DNA of 64,000 bases from Microbacteriaceae bacterium (GCA_004297935.1 SCRE01000010.1:310001-374000); one strand, 5' to 3'. Counted from the first letter of the stretch, positions 26,846-35,543 are shown. The notes: generated by a model not told the origin, from the sequence alone. Numbers and translations: made by a program.

Positions 26846-26996
26846 CTCCGTGGCGTGCCGAGGTGGCCGCTGGTGCACAGCACACGGGCGGCGACAGCAC
26901 GGACCGTTGTGCAGGGTAGTTTTGCACAGGAGCAGTTATCCACAGATTGAGCTGAACGTCGGCCCGCGGACGGTGCCAGTGGCGAAACTGCTGCTC

Positions 26997-27851
26997 ATGC
27001 AAGCGAAGTCGAAGCAATCACTGCAGAAGTGGCTCGGTATGCGCGAGCGCAAGGGTATCGCCCATGCCCACCAAGCTCTGCGTGCGGGCTACACGCGCTA
27101 CGAGCTACGCGCCGCGCTCGCGCAGGGTCACGTGGCGCGCATCCGTCGGGATTGGTTGGCACTGCCGAGCACTCGGGCAGACCTGCGGGCGGCCGCGCAG
27201 GCCGGCGGCCGGATCGCGTGCCTCAGTGCTGCGAAACGGTTGAAGCTCTGGACCATCGATGACGAGCTCGAACACCTCAGCGTCTCACCACACTCGACCT
27301 ACAAGCCATCGGAAGGTCAGCGCCTGCATTGGAGCCGCGATATCGTACCCGTCGGTCGGTACGCGCTGGTGGAGGCCATCGAGAATGCTCTCGTGCAGAT
27401 CGCCGATTGTCAGCCATTCGAGAACGCCCTTGTCGTCTGGGATTCCGCTCTGAATCGCGCGCTCGCATCTGAGGAGCAGCTGGCCCGGCTGCCACTGCGC
27501 AGCCAGGCGGCCCGTGCCGTGCGGGCGGCGAGCACCTGTTTCTCGGATTCAGGAATCGAGACGATCCCGGTCACTCGCCTCGCGCTCATCGGCATCACGG
27601 TTCGACAACAAGTGCTGCTGTGTGGCCACGCGGTCGACGGGCTGATCGGTGAACGGCTCGTGCTGCAGATCGACGGATACGCTCATCACTCGTCAGCCGC
27701 TCAACGACGCAGCGACATCGCACACGACCGGGCGCTGGTCTTGCACGGTTACACCGTTCTGCGTTACGACTACAAAGAGATCTTGTTCGAGTGGCCCCGG
27801 GTCGAACAGGAAGTCCTGCGCGCGATCGCCCAAGGCCTTCACCACGCTTGA
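26997..27851 (+). CDS. DUF559/AbiEi-like protein with Vsr-type nuclease domain
   Basis: About 284 residues. The N-terminus (ALRAGYTRYELRAALAQGHV) resembles the winged-helix domain of AbiEi-family antitoxins. The C-terminus is a PD-(D/E)xK-type fold of the DUF559/Vsr group: VLQIDGYAHHSSAAQRRSD, then DRALVLHGYTVLRYDYKEIL. No AbiEii toxin partner lies next to it, so this is probably not a functional type IV toxin-antitoxin pair. Proteins like this are numerous in Microbacteriaceae and have no settled function. The ATG at 26997 is chosen; GTG codons at 26973 and 26979 are alternatives. It is flanked by two copies of a 75-bp hairpin element, and a related gene is at 49226-50185. Confidence 0.72.
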   Translation: MQAKSKQSLQKWLGMRERKGIAHAHQALRAGYTRYELRAALAQGHVARIRRDWLALPSTRADLRAAAQAGGRIACLSAAKRLKLWTIDDELEHLSVSPHSTYKPSEGQRLHWSRDIVPVGRYALVEAIENALVQIADCQPFENALVVWDSALNRALASEEQLARLPLRSQAARAVRAASTCFSDSGIETIPVTRLALIGITVRQQVLLCGHAVDGLIGERLVLQIDGYAHHSSAAQRRSDIAHDRALVLHGYTVLRYDYKEILFEWPRVEQEVLRAIAQGLHHA

Positions 27852-27918
27852 CGTCCCCTCTCTCCCTCCCGCCTCCCCAGCCCCCAGCCCTCGACAACGG
27901 CCGAGCCGTGCGGCCCAT

Positions 27919-27993
27919 GGTTCGAAGGAAATAGTCGCGTTCGAAGGATGGATTTTGCCAAACAACCCTTCGAACTCGACTGGTTCCTTGCAA
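27919..27993. repeat. 75-bp hairpin element, copy 2
   Basis: The sequence runs from GGTTCGAAGGAAATAGTCGC to CTTCGAACTCGACTGGTTCC. It has the same orientation and internal pairing as copy 1. Its right end merges into the 15-bp tandem repeats that follow. The pair brackets the nuclease-like gene at about 1.15 kb spacing. Confidence 0.68.
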
Positions 27994-28054
27994 TCTGGTT
28001 CCCTGCAATCTGGTTCCTTGCAATCTGGCTCCTTGCAACCTGGCTCTCTGCAAC
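27980..28054. repeat. Five tandem 15-bp repeats
   Basis: Units start at 27980, 27995, 28010, 28025 and 28040, with the consensus CTGGTTCCTTGCAAT drifting to CTGGCTCCTTGCAAC. The array lies 104 bp upstream of the ABC ATPase start and could be a variable-number repeat or spaced binding sites. No gene is supported in 27852-28158. Confidence 0.8.
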
Positions 28055-28158
28055 CCGTGCGGCCCTTGGCCAGCGGCGGGCATCCACCGAACGGCGGATG
28101 CCCGAAATAGACCGATCGGACACTACCGCGCGCGGTCGCGGGCTGCGAGTCTGGGGGC

Positions 28159-29430
28159 ATGACAGCATCCGACGCGGTGGTACGCGTGCGCGACCTGCGC
28201 AAGAGTTACGGAATCCTCGCAGCTCTGGACGGCGTGAGCTTCGACATCCAGCGCGGCGAGACGCTTGCGCTGCTCGGCCCGAACGGCGCCGGCAAGTCCA
28301 CGACGATTGAGATCCTCGAGGGTTATCGCGACCGTTCCGGCGGCGAAGCCACCGTGCTCGGTGTGGACCCGCAGCACGGAACGCTCGCCTGGAAGGCACA
28401 GCTCGGCATCGTGTTGCAGTCCACGGGTGAGCCGGGCGACGTGACCGTGCGTGAGCAGCTCGCGCACTTCGCCGGGTTCTACCCGAACCCGCGCAATGTC
28501 GACGAGGTGATCGAATCCGTCGGGCTGACCGACAAGGCGAAGACGCGCATCCGGGCGTTGTCCGGCGGGCAGCGCCGCCGCGTGGACGTCGCCCTCGGCA
28601 TCGTCGGCCACCCACAACTGCTCTTTCTCGATGAGCCGACGACCGGGTTCGACCCCGAGGCACGACACGAGTTCTGGGGACTGATCCGGCGGCTCAAGTC
28701 CGAAGGCACGACGATCCTGCTCACCACCCACTACCTCGACGAGGCGGCACAGCTCAGCGACCGGGCCGCGGTCATCGCGGGTGGCAGACTCATCGAGATC
28801 GGCCCGATCGACGAAATCGGCGGGGCGGATGCGCGCGTTCCCGTCGTGCGCTGGCGCGAAGCATCCGCGCTCAGAGAGGAACGCACGACGCAGCCGGCCA
28901 CGTTCGTCGCCCAGCTGGTCGCTCGCCTCGCCGGCGAACCGGAGTCGCTCGAGGTGATCCGACCGAGCTTGGAGGCCATCTACCTGCAGCTGCTCGGCCA
29001 GTCGGATGCGTCGGCCGCGCCCCCCGCCGGTCGAGTAGCTCGCGACACCCCCGCTGGTCGAGTAGCAGCGGGCGCCAGCCCGCTGCATGCGAGAGATCGA
29101 GCGCGGCGAGATTCAACCAGAATCGAGCGCAGCGAGCAGGCGTATCGGGACCCCGACGTACGCGGTGGTCGAGTAACCGGCGAGCGCAGCGAGCCGGTGT
29201 ATCGAGATCCCCATACCCGGCGCCCCGAGATCGAACAATCGGGTCTCGATACAGTCGCCGGCGCTCCCTACTCGACCAACGATTCTGCCTCACCAGGTCT
29301 CGATACAGTCGCTGGCGCCAACCCTCGCTCGCAGGCTCGCTGGCGACAAGGGCCGCAGGATCGCTCCGCGATCCCCCAAGCTCCACCGCGCTCCTCGACC
29401 AACGGCACCGAAACGGAGACACGCGCATGA
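28159..29430 (+). CDS. ABC-2 exporter ATPase (DrrA-like) with repeat-derived C-terminal tail
   Basis: A 423-residue protein. Residues 1-290 are a standard drug/antibiotic-export ATPase: Walker A LLGPNGAGKSTTIEIL, signature RALSGGQRRRVDVALG, Walker B LLFLDEPTTGFDP, and the H-loop LLTTHYLDEAAQL. The normal domain ends near YLQLLGQSDA. The remaining 130 or so residues are encoded by several copies of the dispersed GGTCGAGTAG repeat and read GRVAAGASP, ERSEQAYRDPD, ERSEPVYRDPH and GLDTVAGAPYSTN. The frame stays open through all of them and ends in an ATGA overlap with the permease gene, so the tail is probably made. Confidence 0.9.
   Translation: MTASDAVVRVRDLRKSYGILAALDGVSFDIQRGETLALLGPNGAGKSTTIEILEGYRDRSGGEATVLGVDPQHGTLAWKAQLGIVLQSTGEPGDVTVREQLAHFAGFYPNPRNVDEVIESVGLTDKAKTRIRALSGGQRRRVDVALGIVGHPQLLFLDEPTTGFDPEARHEFWGLIRRLKSEGTTILLTTHYLDEAAQLSDRAAVIAGGRLIEIGPIDEIGGADARVPVVRWREASALREERTTQPATFVAQLVARLAGEPESLEVIRPSLEAIYLQLLGQSDASAAPPAGRVARDTPAGRVAAGASPLHARDRARRDSTRIERSEQAYRDPDVRGGRVTGERSEPVYRDPHTRRPEIEQSGLDTVAGAPYSTNDSASPGLDTVAGANPRSQARWRQGPQDRSAIPQAPPRSSTNGTETETRA
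29028..29310. repeat. Cluster of dispersed GGTCGAGTAG repeats inside the ABC ATPase gene, copy E
   Basis: At least three left-arm segments (GGTCGAGTAGCTCGCGACA, TGGTCGAGTAGCAGCGGGC, TGGTCGAGTAACCGGCGAGC) and two right-arm segments (GGTCTCGATACAGTCGCCGG, AGGTCTCGATACAGTCGCTG) are packed into about 280 bp. All fall within the 3' part of the ATPase coding sequence. It is the densest cluster of the element in the window. Confidence 0.8.
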
Positions 29431-30281
29431 CCACCACACTCGCCGCAACGGTTGCCGCACTGCCGGCGGGGCGCGGCATCCGCCTCGGGTTCAGCCGGAT
29501 CGGCTATGAGGTCAAGACGTACTTCCGCCGCGGCGACACCGTATTCTTCACCTTTCTGTTCCCGGTCGTGATGCTGTCGATCTTCGCGGTCGCGTTCAGT
29601 TCGCAGGGCAGGCTGGGCACGAACCCGAACGGTTCGGGGGGTATAACGATCGCGGCATATTACCTGCCCGGCATGGTCGCGGCCGGCGTGCTGCTCAGCG
29701 GTCTGCAGAACCTCGCCGTCGACATCGCCGGCGAGAAGGGCGACGGAACGTTGAAGCGACTCAGCGGCACCCCGCTGCCGATGATGAGCTACTTCATCGG
29801 CAAGTTCGGGCAGGTGCTGATGACCGGCATCATGCAGACGATCCTGCTCCTGCTCGTCGCCCGCTTCGCGTTCAACGTGGCATTGCCGGCGGACGCGGGC
29901 AGCTGGCTCACCTTCGCATGGGTATTCGTGGTCGGGATCGCGGCATCCGCCGTGTTGGGGATCGCCCTGTCCGGCCTGCCCCGCACCGGCAAGAGCGCGA
30001 CGGCGGTGGTCATTCCGATCACGCTGATCCTCCAGTTCATCTCCGGCGTCTACTTGCAGTTCACGATGCTGCCGACCTGGTTGCAGAACGTCGCGAGCAT
30101 CTTTCCCCTGAAGTGGATGGCGCAGGGCATGCGCGCCGTGTTCCTGCCGAGCGGCTTCGCGACGCTCGAGCAGGGCGGTACCTGGAATCTCGGCTGGGTC
30201 GCCGCCGCACTGTTCGCCTGGCTGATCATCGGTGTGGTGCTGTGTCGCCTGACGTTCCGCTGGATCCGCAAGGACAGTTGA
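29427..30281 (+). CDS. ABC-2 type transporter permease
   Basis: A 284-residue membrane protein with about six helices. Typical ABC-2 features are FFTFLFPVVMLSIFAVAFSS, AYYLPGMVAAGVLLSGLQNL and a C-terminal WLIIGVVLCRLTFRWIRKDS. The conserved DIAGEKGDGTLKRLSGTPL stretch is the cytoplasmic coupling segment. Its ATG overlaps the ATPase stop (ATGA), so the two form one DrrAB-like exporter. The substrate is unknown; multidrug, lipid or polyketide efflux are the usual roles. Confidence 0.92.
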   Translation: MTTTLAATVAALPAGRGIRLGFSRIGYEVKTYFRRGDTVFFTFLFPVVMLSIFAVAFSSQGRLGTNPNGSGGITIAAYYLPGMVAAGVLLSGLQNLAVDIAGEKGDGTLKRLSGTPLPMMSYFIGKFGQVLMTGIMQTILLLLVARFAFNVALPADAGSWLTFAWVFVVGIAASAVLGIALSGLPRTGKSATAVVIPITLILQFISGVYLQFTMLPTWLQNVASIFPLKWMAQGMRAVFLPSGFATLEQGGTWNLGWVAAALFAWLIIGVVLCRLTFRWIRKDS

Positions 30282-30304
30282 GCGGGCGGATGCCGTGGGC
30301 GAGG

Positions 30305-30799
30305 TCAGTCGTCGTCCTGGTGGCGTTCCCACGGCCAACGCGGGCGGCCCTTGTTGCCGACGCGCGACGCGAGGATCAGCATGAACACGATCGTGACAAG
30401 GAAGGCCAGTAGTCCGGCGGCGATCGCGAAGGGGCTGATCAGCTGCGCGCCGAGAAAAATGATGAAACCGAACGGATTTCCGCGGCCCGCACCGATCAGC
30501 ACACCACCGGCGACACCGAAGAAGAAGTACGAGGCGAACCCGGTGAGCAACGCCTCGGCCAGCGAGATCCGCTGCTTGTCTTCACGCACGCGCAGCGCGA
30601 TGGTGAGAAACACGACGAAGACGATCAAGATCGCCACAGCCGTCATGAACGGACCCACCAGCGGGCCGGCGGAGGGGTCGGCGATCACATCCTGGTTCAG
30701 CAGCAGGCTGATCAGGCCGAACGCGGCAACCACCAGCGCACCGTACAGCATGGCCGCAAATGCGGCCACGATTGCCGCATAGCGACGAAAGTCACGCAC
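30305..30799 (-). CDS. Small four-helix membrane protein (DUF6121-like)
   Basis: A 164-residue membrane protein with about four helices, starting RYAAIVAAFAAMLYGALVVA and including a GFASYFFFGVAGGVLIGAG segment and a charged tail ending WERHQDDD. The pattern resembles the DUF6121 family of Microbacteriaceae as far as I recall; this is unconfirmed. Its stop faces the ABC permease stop 23 bp away. It lies 30 bp downstream of the next minus-strand membrane protein and may share its transcript. Function unknown. Confidence 0.72.
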   Translation of the reverse strand: MRDFRRYAAIVAAFAAMLYGALVVAAFGLISLLLNQDVIADPSAGPLVGPFMTAVAILIVFVVFLTIALRVREDKQRISLAEALLTGFASYFFFGVAGGVLIGAGRGNPFGFIIFLGAQLISPFAIAAGLLAFLVTIVFMLILASRVGNKGRPRWPWERHQDDD

Positions 30800-30829
30800 G
30801 CGTCGAATGCTCCTCCTCAGCGGCCGGAT

Positions 30830-31801
30830 TCAGCCGGCGCGCTGGATCGGCTGGGGACCGGCGGCCAGTTCCATCTCGTACGCCTCGGTTGCCTCCAGAT
30901 TGCGCTGCCGCACCTTCTTGCCGCGTGCCGCGATCCAAGCGCCGAACCAGATCGGCACCTCCCGCGCGATGATCGCCGCAGCCAACGTGAGCGGATTCGC
31001 CCACAGCTGACCGACGATCCGCCCGACCTGCGCCGGGGTGAACTGCCACGCATTGACGGTCAGCAGCACACTGCCGATGTACGCGAAGTAGACGATGACC
31101 GCGACGACGAACGCCCCGAGAACGTACGCCCACCATCCGCCGCGGTTGACGATCGCAATCAGCAGGATCAACGCCAGCGCGAAGATCACGACGGGTAGAT
31201 AGAACGACGGGGTGCCGAGGTACTGAACGAGGTCGTGCGTCGCGATTCGCGCCGTGCGCCTGTTCAGCAGGAAGATCACCAGCACCGCAATCGCCGACAC
31301 GATCGCGTAAACCACCGCGGCCAACAGCGCGATCAGGATGCCCGCACTCCGGTTCCCCTTGTTCTTCGGCGGTTGCGGGGCGGCCACGTACACCGGCGTG
31401 ATGTACGAGGCAGTGGGTGCGTGGGGTGCAGTGGGTGCGGCGGCGGTCGGCGGTGCGGCGTGCTGTTCGGTGGGTGGTTCAGCGAGTGGTTCAGCGAGTG
31501 GTTCGGCGGGGAGCCCGCTGGTCGCCGTTGCGGCGGCGTGTGCGGTGGCGGCGACCGGCGCGGGCGCTTCGGCAGGGGCGACTGCGCCGGGCTCATCGTC
31601 CTCGGGTTGCGATCCCTCGGGCCGCGGGTCCTCGGGTTGTGCCCGCGGCCTGGACGCTTCCGCAACGGACTCGGCAGGGGTCTCTCCGGGCGCGACGACC
31701 TCTCCCACAGCGTCCTCTCCGGGCGCGATGTCCCCTCCCACAGCTTCGGCGGGCTCAGCGATCGGGCCGTCGGCAGGTGGCTCCGGGGTCGTGTTGCTCA
31801 T
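30830..31801 (-). CDS. Membrane protein with Pro/Ala/Glu-rich cytoplasmic N-terminus
   Basis: A 323-residue protein. The first 140 residues are low-complexity and acidic/proline-rich, including the repeat AEPLAEPLAEPPTE. They are followed by four or five transmembrane helices (AGILIALLAAVVYAIVSAIA, FYLPVVIFALALILLIAIV, and later ones) and a basic tail RGKKVRQRN. The start at 31801 (MSNTTPEP) is preferred over an ATG at 31861. It lies immediately downstream of the type IV pilus genes on the same strand, but shares no pilus motif. Function unknown. Confidence 0.72.
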   Translation of the reverse strand: MSNTTPEPPADGPIAEPAEAVGGDIAPGEDAVGEVVAPGETPAESVAEASRPRAQPEDPRPEGSQPEDDEPGAVAPAEAPAPVAATAHAAATATSGLPAEPLAEPLAEPPTEQHAAPPTAAAPTAPHAPTASYITPVYVAAPQPPKNKGNRSAGILIALLAAVVYAIVSAIAVLVIFLLNRRTARIATHDLVQYLGTPSFYLPVVIFALALILLIAIVNRGGWWAYVLGAFVVAVIVYFAYIGSVLLTVNAWQFTPAQVGRIVGQLWANPLTLAAAIIAREVPIWFGAWIAARGKKVRQRNLEATEAYEMELAAGPQPIQRAG

Positions 31802-31960
31802 GACGTCACTCCTCGTCTCGAGGCTTCTCGCGCGCGCGGGGGCATTCGGCGATGGTGACACTGTAGCAATCGGGCCAGCGTGTGCCCAGGTGCCATTCCG
31901 CGAGCGCGTGCCGCACCGCTCACCGGATGTCGTTCCTGCAGTGCCTCGGGACGACGGTTC

Positions 31961-32701
31961 CTACTTCGACGTCGCCGGGGTCGTCGCGGTCGCCGGATCG
32001 AGCAGAACGTAGGCGTAGCCGCCGATCGTCCAGGACGTAGGGCCGGCCGCGTTGCTATCCGATCCCGCACTGGCGAAGGTCGTCACCAGGAACAGCCGGG
32101 TTCCGTGCTGCAGCCCGTCGACGAACGCGAGAGCCTGCGCATAGCTGCCCGTGATCCCGATCGTGATCGGAATGGCGACGAAGTTCGCCGCGGTGATCTG
32201 GGGATTGGTCACGGTCGCCGGAGCCTGCGGTGCGGCCGGCGCGGTCGGAGTCGGCGCGGGTGTCGTCGCGGCAGGCGACGGGCTCGCAGCCGGCGTCGAC
32301 TTTGAATCAGCCGCCGCCGAGCCTGCTGCCGCCGCTGCCGCCGCATTCACCGGCGGGGCGTATGCCTGAGCATCGCTCGGCGTTATCGACGCGATCGTCG
32401 TGCCGGTCGAGGCAGCAAGAGCGCCGATTGCGTCGATGAACTGCGGCAGGTTCGCGCTCGGCGGCACGGACGCCTCGAGTTCGCTCAGCTGCGCCTTCAG
32501 TTCGGGCAGTTGGCGGTAGTCGGACTTCAGCTTGTCGAGCACGGCCTGCTTGGTGGCATTGTCCGCCACAATGGACGCCCGCTGGGCGTCCGCCGCAGCC
32601 GCGGCGGCGAGCTGGGGTTGCACGCCCAGCAGCACGCCGATGGCGACGACGGCGACCATGGCGAACACGGCCACGACCATCCAGAATCTGTTGCGGTCCA
32701 C
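31961..32701 (-). CDS. pilO: Type IV pilus inner-membrane protein PilO
   Basis: A 246-residue bitopic protein. A short cytoplasmic start (MDRNRFW) leads to one helix, MVVAVFAMVAVVAIGVLLGV, then a coiled-coil-like segment (DKLKSDYRQLPELKAQLSEL), an Ala/Pro-rich linker, and a ferredoxin-like domain with GSYAQALAFVDGLQHGTRLF. This is the PilO plan. PilO pairs with PilN in the alignment platform. It is the last recognisable gene of the pilus cluster, 2 bp after pilN. There is no PilP or PilQ, as expected in a single-membrane organism. Confidence 0.85.
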   Translation of the reverse strand: MDRNRFWMVVAVFAMVAVVAIGVLLGVQPQLAAAAAADAQRASIVADNATKQAVLDKLKSDYRQLPELKAQLSELEASVPPSANLPQFIDAIGALAASTGTTIASITPSDAQAYAPPVNAAAAAAAGSAAADSKSTPAASPSPAATTPAPTPTAPAAPQAPATVTNPQITAANFVAIPITIGITGSYAQALAFVDGLQHGTRLFLVTTFASAGSDSNAAGPTSWTIGGYAYVLLDPATATTPATSK

Positions 32702-32703
32702 GG

Positions 32704-33570
32704 CTACTTGCCCTTCTTCGGTTCGAAACGCTTGTCGAAAGCGGCCTCGTTGATGTGAAGCGTGACGTTGGCGACGTAGCTTCCGTTCTCGTTTCTCGTC
32801 ACGGTTCCCGGCGCCCCGTCAGCGTATCCCGGTAGCGTCGCGAGTGCATTCAGCCAGGCGGGAACCTGGGGCAGCGTTGCCGTCGTCGCCGCGAAGCTCA
32901 ACGTCGCCACGCGCGATCCTTGCAGCGGCGCACTGGCCTGCGCGTAAGCGGCGAGCGGAGAAGCCGAGTCGATCTTCACGGTGCCCATCTGCACGCCGGC
33001 CGGTAATGTGTTCTGCACCGCGGTCAGGTACGTTTTCCAATCGATCTCGGTGGATGCACCAACCTGCTGAGCTGCCTGGACCAGGCCGATCCGGGCTTGC
33101 ACCGTGCGCACCGGCATGTACTTCGCTTGCTGCCGCAGGATGTTCTGGGTGTTCGCCTGCGCGGCGGCCAGATTCTGCTCAGACACGAGCGACGCGTAGG
33201 TGCTGGCGGCGACGCCGGCCAGCGTGAGCACCACCACCCCGACCACCGCGAACCCGAGCCGCCGTGCGGTCTTGGACCGCTTGCGCTGCAACCTGATCGA
33301 CTGTGGCATCAGGTCGACGCGCGGCTCCGGCCCGAGCGCGAGCCCGTCTTTCGGTGCCTTGGCCGGTCTTGCGGCTTTCGCCGCCTGAGGCTTAGCTGAT
33401 CGAGTAGGCCGCGACGAAGGAGCGTCCGTATCGAGATCACGGGTGCCTGGTCTCGATCCGCGAGCTCGTTCCTCGCCCGCTACTCGACCGGCGGAGTCCT
33501 TCTTCGCCTTCGGCGGCTTCTCGGCGCGATCCTTCTTTACCCGCATCTTCGGCCGTTCCGTCGTCGTCAT
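32704..33570 (-). CDS. pilN: Type IV pilus assembly protein PilN
   Basis: A 288-residue protein. The cytoplasmic N-terminus is unusually long (about 115 residues) and basic. It contains the PilM-binding PilN motif PRVDLMPQSIRLQRK near residue 85, then a helix (LGFAVVGVVVLTLAGVAAST), a coiled segment and a ferredoxin-like domain. Residues about 27-58 (including AGEERARGSRPGTRDLDTD) are encoded by a dispersed GGTCGAGTAG repeat and are absent from ordinary PilN. The ATG overlaps the pilM stop (ATGA). Confidence 0.85.
   Translation of the reverse strand: MTTTERPKMRVKKDRAEKPPKAKKDSAGRVAGEERARGSRPGTRDLDTDAPSSRPTRSAKPQAAKAARPAKAPKDGLALGPEPRVDLMPQSIRLQRKRSKTARRLGFAVVGVVVLTLAGVAASTYASLVSEQNLAAAQANTQNILRQQAKYMPVRTVQARIGLVQAAQQVGASTEIDWKTYLTAVQNTLPAGVQMGTVKIDSASPLAAYAQASAPLQGSRVATLSFAATTATLPQVPAWLNALATLPGYADGAPGTVTRNENGSYVANVTLHINEAAFDKRFEPKKGK
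33398..33490. repeat. Dispersed GGTCGAGTAG repeat, copy F, inside pilN
   Basis: GATCGAGTAGGCCGCGACG, then CCGTATCGAGATC on the left, and GGTCTCGATCCGCGAGC to CGCTACTCGACCGG on the right. It is a near-complete inverted-repeat copy embedded in frame in the 5' part of pilN. Confidence 0.78.
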
Positions 33571-34619
33571 GCTGCCACGCTCCCCAGTGCCAGTCCCAGC
33601 GCCACGGCAAGCGACGATTGCCGCCGCCGCAGGTCTTCCGAATGCAGCGAGTGGGCGATCGCCACGCTCGGGTACGGATCCGCGGCGACCACCGGCAGCC
33701 TCGCGAACTCGCCGAGGGCATCCGCGAGCCCGAGCAGTTGTGCTCCCCCGCCGGTGAGCACGATACGGCTCAGCACTTCGGCTGGACGGGTGTTCGTGTA
33801 GTAGCCGATCGTGTTGCGCAGGCTGCCGAGCAGGTCGTTGATCTGCTCATAGATGATCGCCGCCGCGCGTTCCTCCTCGGGCGTGTGCACCGCGGATGCC
33901 AGGCCGAGCGACCGCTTGACACGCTCGGCGTCCGGGTAGGGGATCTCGAGGCGGGTGGCGAGCGTCTGGGTCAGGTCGCCGCTGCCGGTCGGGATGATCC
34001 GCACGAACTGCGGCACGCCGTCCGCGGCGATCACGACGCTGGTGGTGTGGGCGCCGATGTCGACGATTGCGACGGTACCCGCACTGTCCTGCCGAGCGAG
34101 CAGCGCACGGTCAAGGGCGAACGGGATCAGGTCGACCTCGATCGGCGTCAGGCCGGCCAGCTGCACGGCCTTGATGTTGCCCAGCACGGCCTCTTCGACC
34201 GCCGCGATCAGCAGGCCGTGCACGACGGGGCCGTGTTCAGACATGCCTTCGGAAACCGGATAGAAATCGAGCAGCGCCTCCGCGACAGGCAGCGGGAGCA
34301 GGTCTTGCACCTGGAAGGGCAGAGACTCCCTGATCCGCGCCATCGGAGCCTTCGGCACGGTGAGGTCACGGGCGAGCACCCGCTGATTCCCCATGCCCAG
34401 CACGACCTGCTTGCTGCCGAATCCACCCTCCGACCACAGCTGCTTGAGCGCCATCGCGACGGTGTTCGGCTCGAGCACCTCGCCACGGCTGACCGCGCCG
34501 TCGGGCACGGGAACCTCGTGATAGCGACGCAACTGCGGATGCGGTTTGCCGGCATCCGCCAGCTCGACCGCGCGCAGCATGGTGCTGCCGATGTCGAGTC
34601 CGACGATCGTCTTCGCCAT
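33567..34619 (-). CDS. pilM: Type IV pilus assembly protein PilM
   Basis: A 350-residue actin-like ATPase. The phosphate-1 motif is VGLDIGSTMLRAVEL, with a second VAIVDIGAHTTSVVIA and the adenosine segment RIVLTGGGAQLLGLADAL, all in PilM order. PilM binds the N-terminus of PilN on the cytoplasmic side and links the motor to the alignment complex. It lies between the prepilin peptidase and pilN, with ATGA coupling to pilN. Confidence 0.93.
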   Translation of the reverse strand: MAKTIVGLDIGSTMLRAVELADAGKPHPQLRRYHEVPVPDGAVSRGEVLEPNTVAMALKQLWSEGGFGSKQVVLGMGNQRVLARDLTVPKAPMARIRESLPFQVQDLLPLPVAEALLDFYPVSEGMSEHGPVVHGLLIAAVEEAVLGNIKAVQLAGLTPIEVDLIPFALDRALLARQDSAGTVAIVDIGAHTTSVVIAADGVPQFVRIIPTGSGDLTQTLATRLEIPYPDAERVKRSLGLASAVHTPEEERAAAIIYEQINDLLGSLRNTIGYYTNTRPAEVLSRIVLTGGGAQLLGLADALGEFARLPVVAADPYPSVAIAHSLHSEDLRRRQSSLAVALGLALGSVAA

Positions 34620-34661
34620 GTGTGTCTCACTTTCCCGCCGCTGGAGGCGGCGTGCTCTTGC

Positions 34662-35543
34662 TCAGCCTGCGCCGATCAAGGATAGGCCGATCATGGTCAG
34701 ATACGCGTTCCAGATCGCGGTGCCGAAGAAGATGCCCAGCCAGGCGCCCGCAAGCATCCACGGACCGAACGGGATGCCGCTCTTGCGCCCGGCCCGCCGG
34801 GTCGCGAGCAGGACGATCGAGAAGAGGCCGCCGAGCAGAAAAGCCGCAAAGCCACCGACGACGAGCGGCCCCCAGCCGACCCAGCCGAGGTAGAGGCCGA
34901 GCAGGCCGGCGAGCTTGACGTCACCGAATCCCATGCCGCCCGGGTACACGATCGCCAGGACCAGGTAGAGCAGCCACAGCGCGATCAGGCCGATGGCGGC
35001 GCGCAGCAGCGCCGTCGCATCCGCATCGAGAACGGTTGCGACGGCGAACGCGATGATCGCCACCAGGTAGCTGGGCAGTACGATGCGGTTCGGCAGGGTG
35101 TGCGTGTCGACGTCGATCAGGCCGAGCACGACACTGACCGTGGCGAGATAGAGGAACGCGATCAGTAGGATCAGCCGCGAGACGAGCATCGGGGTCGGGC
35201 CGACGAGCTGCGCGTTCTCGCCGCCGAATTGAACCAGCCACCACCAGGCGGCCGCGATGGCGAAGAACGCCCCCATGCCGAACTCGACCAGCGGGTAGCG
35301 GGCAGCGATCGGCCCACCGCAGTCACGGCACTTGCCGCGCAGCAGCAGCCAGGACAGCACCGGGATGTTGTCCCAGGCGCGGATGCCGCGCCCGCAGCGC
35401 GGGCACGCGCTAGCCGGAGCCACCACCGAGATGCCGGCCGGCAGCCGGTAGACGAGGACGTTGGCGAACGACCCGATCAGCAGCCCGAACACGCCCGTCG
35501 CGATCACGGCGACGGCGGGCCCGGTGGTCAGAGCGAACGTCAT
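34662..35543 (-). CDS. pilD: Prepilin peptidase / N-methyltransferase
   Basis: A 293-residue membrane aspartic protease. The N-terminal methyltransferase part has GSFANVLVYRLP and the four-cysteine zinc site CPRCGRGIRAWDNIPVLSWL and CRDCGGPIAARYPLVE. The two catalytic aspartates are in GLIDVDTHTLPNRI and GMGFGDVKLAGLLG. It cleaves and methylates the pilins encoded just upstream. The ATG at 35543 overlaps the previous stop (ATGA). A longer frame to 36176 runs inside the preceding gene and is rejected. Confidence 0.94.
   Translation of the reverse strand: MTFALTTGPAVAVIATGVFGLLIGSFANVLVYRLPAGISVVAPASACPRCGRGIRAWDNIPVLSWLLLRGKCRDCGGPIAARYPLVEFGMGAFFAIAAAWWWLVQFGGENAQLVGPTPMLVSRLILLIAFLYLATVSVVLGLIDVDTHTLPNRIVLPSYLVAIIAFAVATVLDADATALLRAAIGLIALWLLYLVLAIVYPGGMGFGDVKLAGLLGLYLGWVGWGPLVVGGFAAFLLGGLFSIVLLATRRAGRKSGIPFGPWMLAGAWLGIFFGTAIWNAYLTMIGLSLIGAG

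Noticed and set aside
27980-28054. A CRISPR array
   Set aside because: The 15-bp units are contiguous without spacers. This is a plain tandem repeat.
29028-29310. Insertion sequence or transposon in the ABC ATPase gene
   Set aside because: No transposase is encoded and the segment is made of short repeat copies only, so it is listed as a repeat cluster rather than a mobile element.
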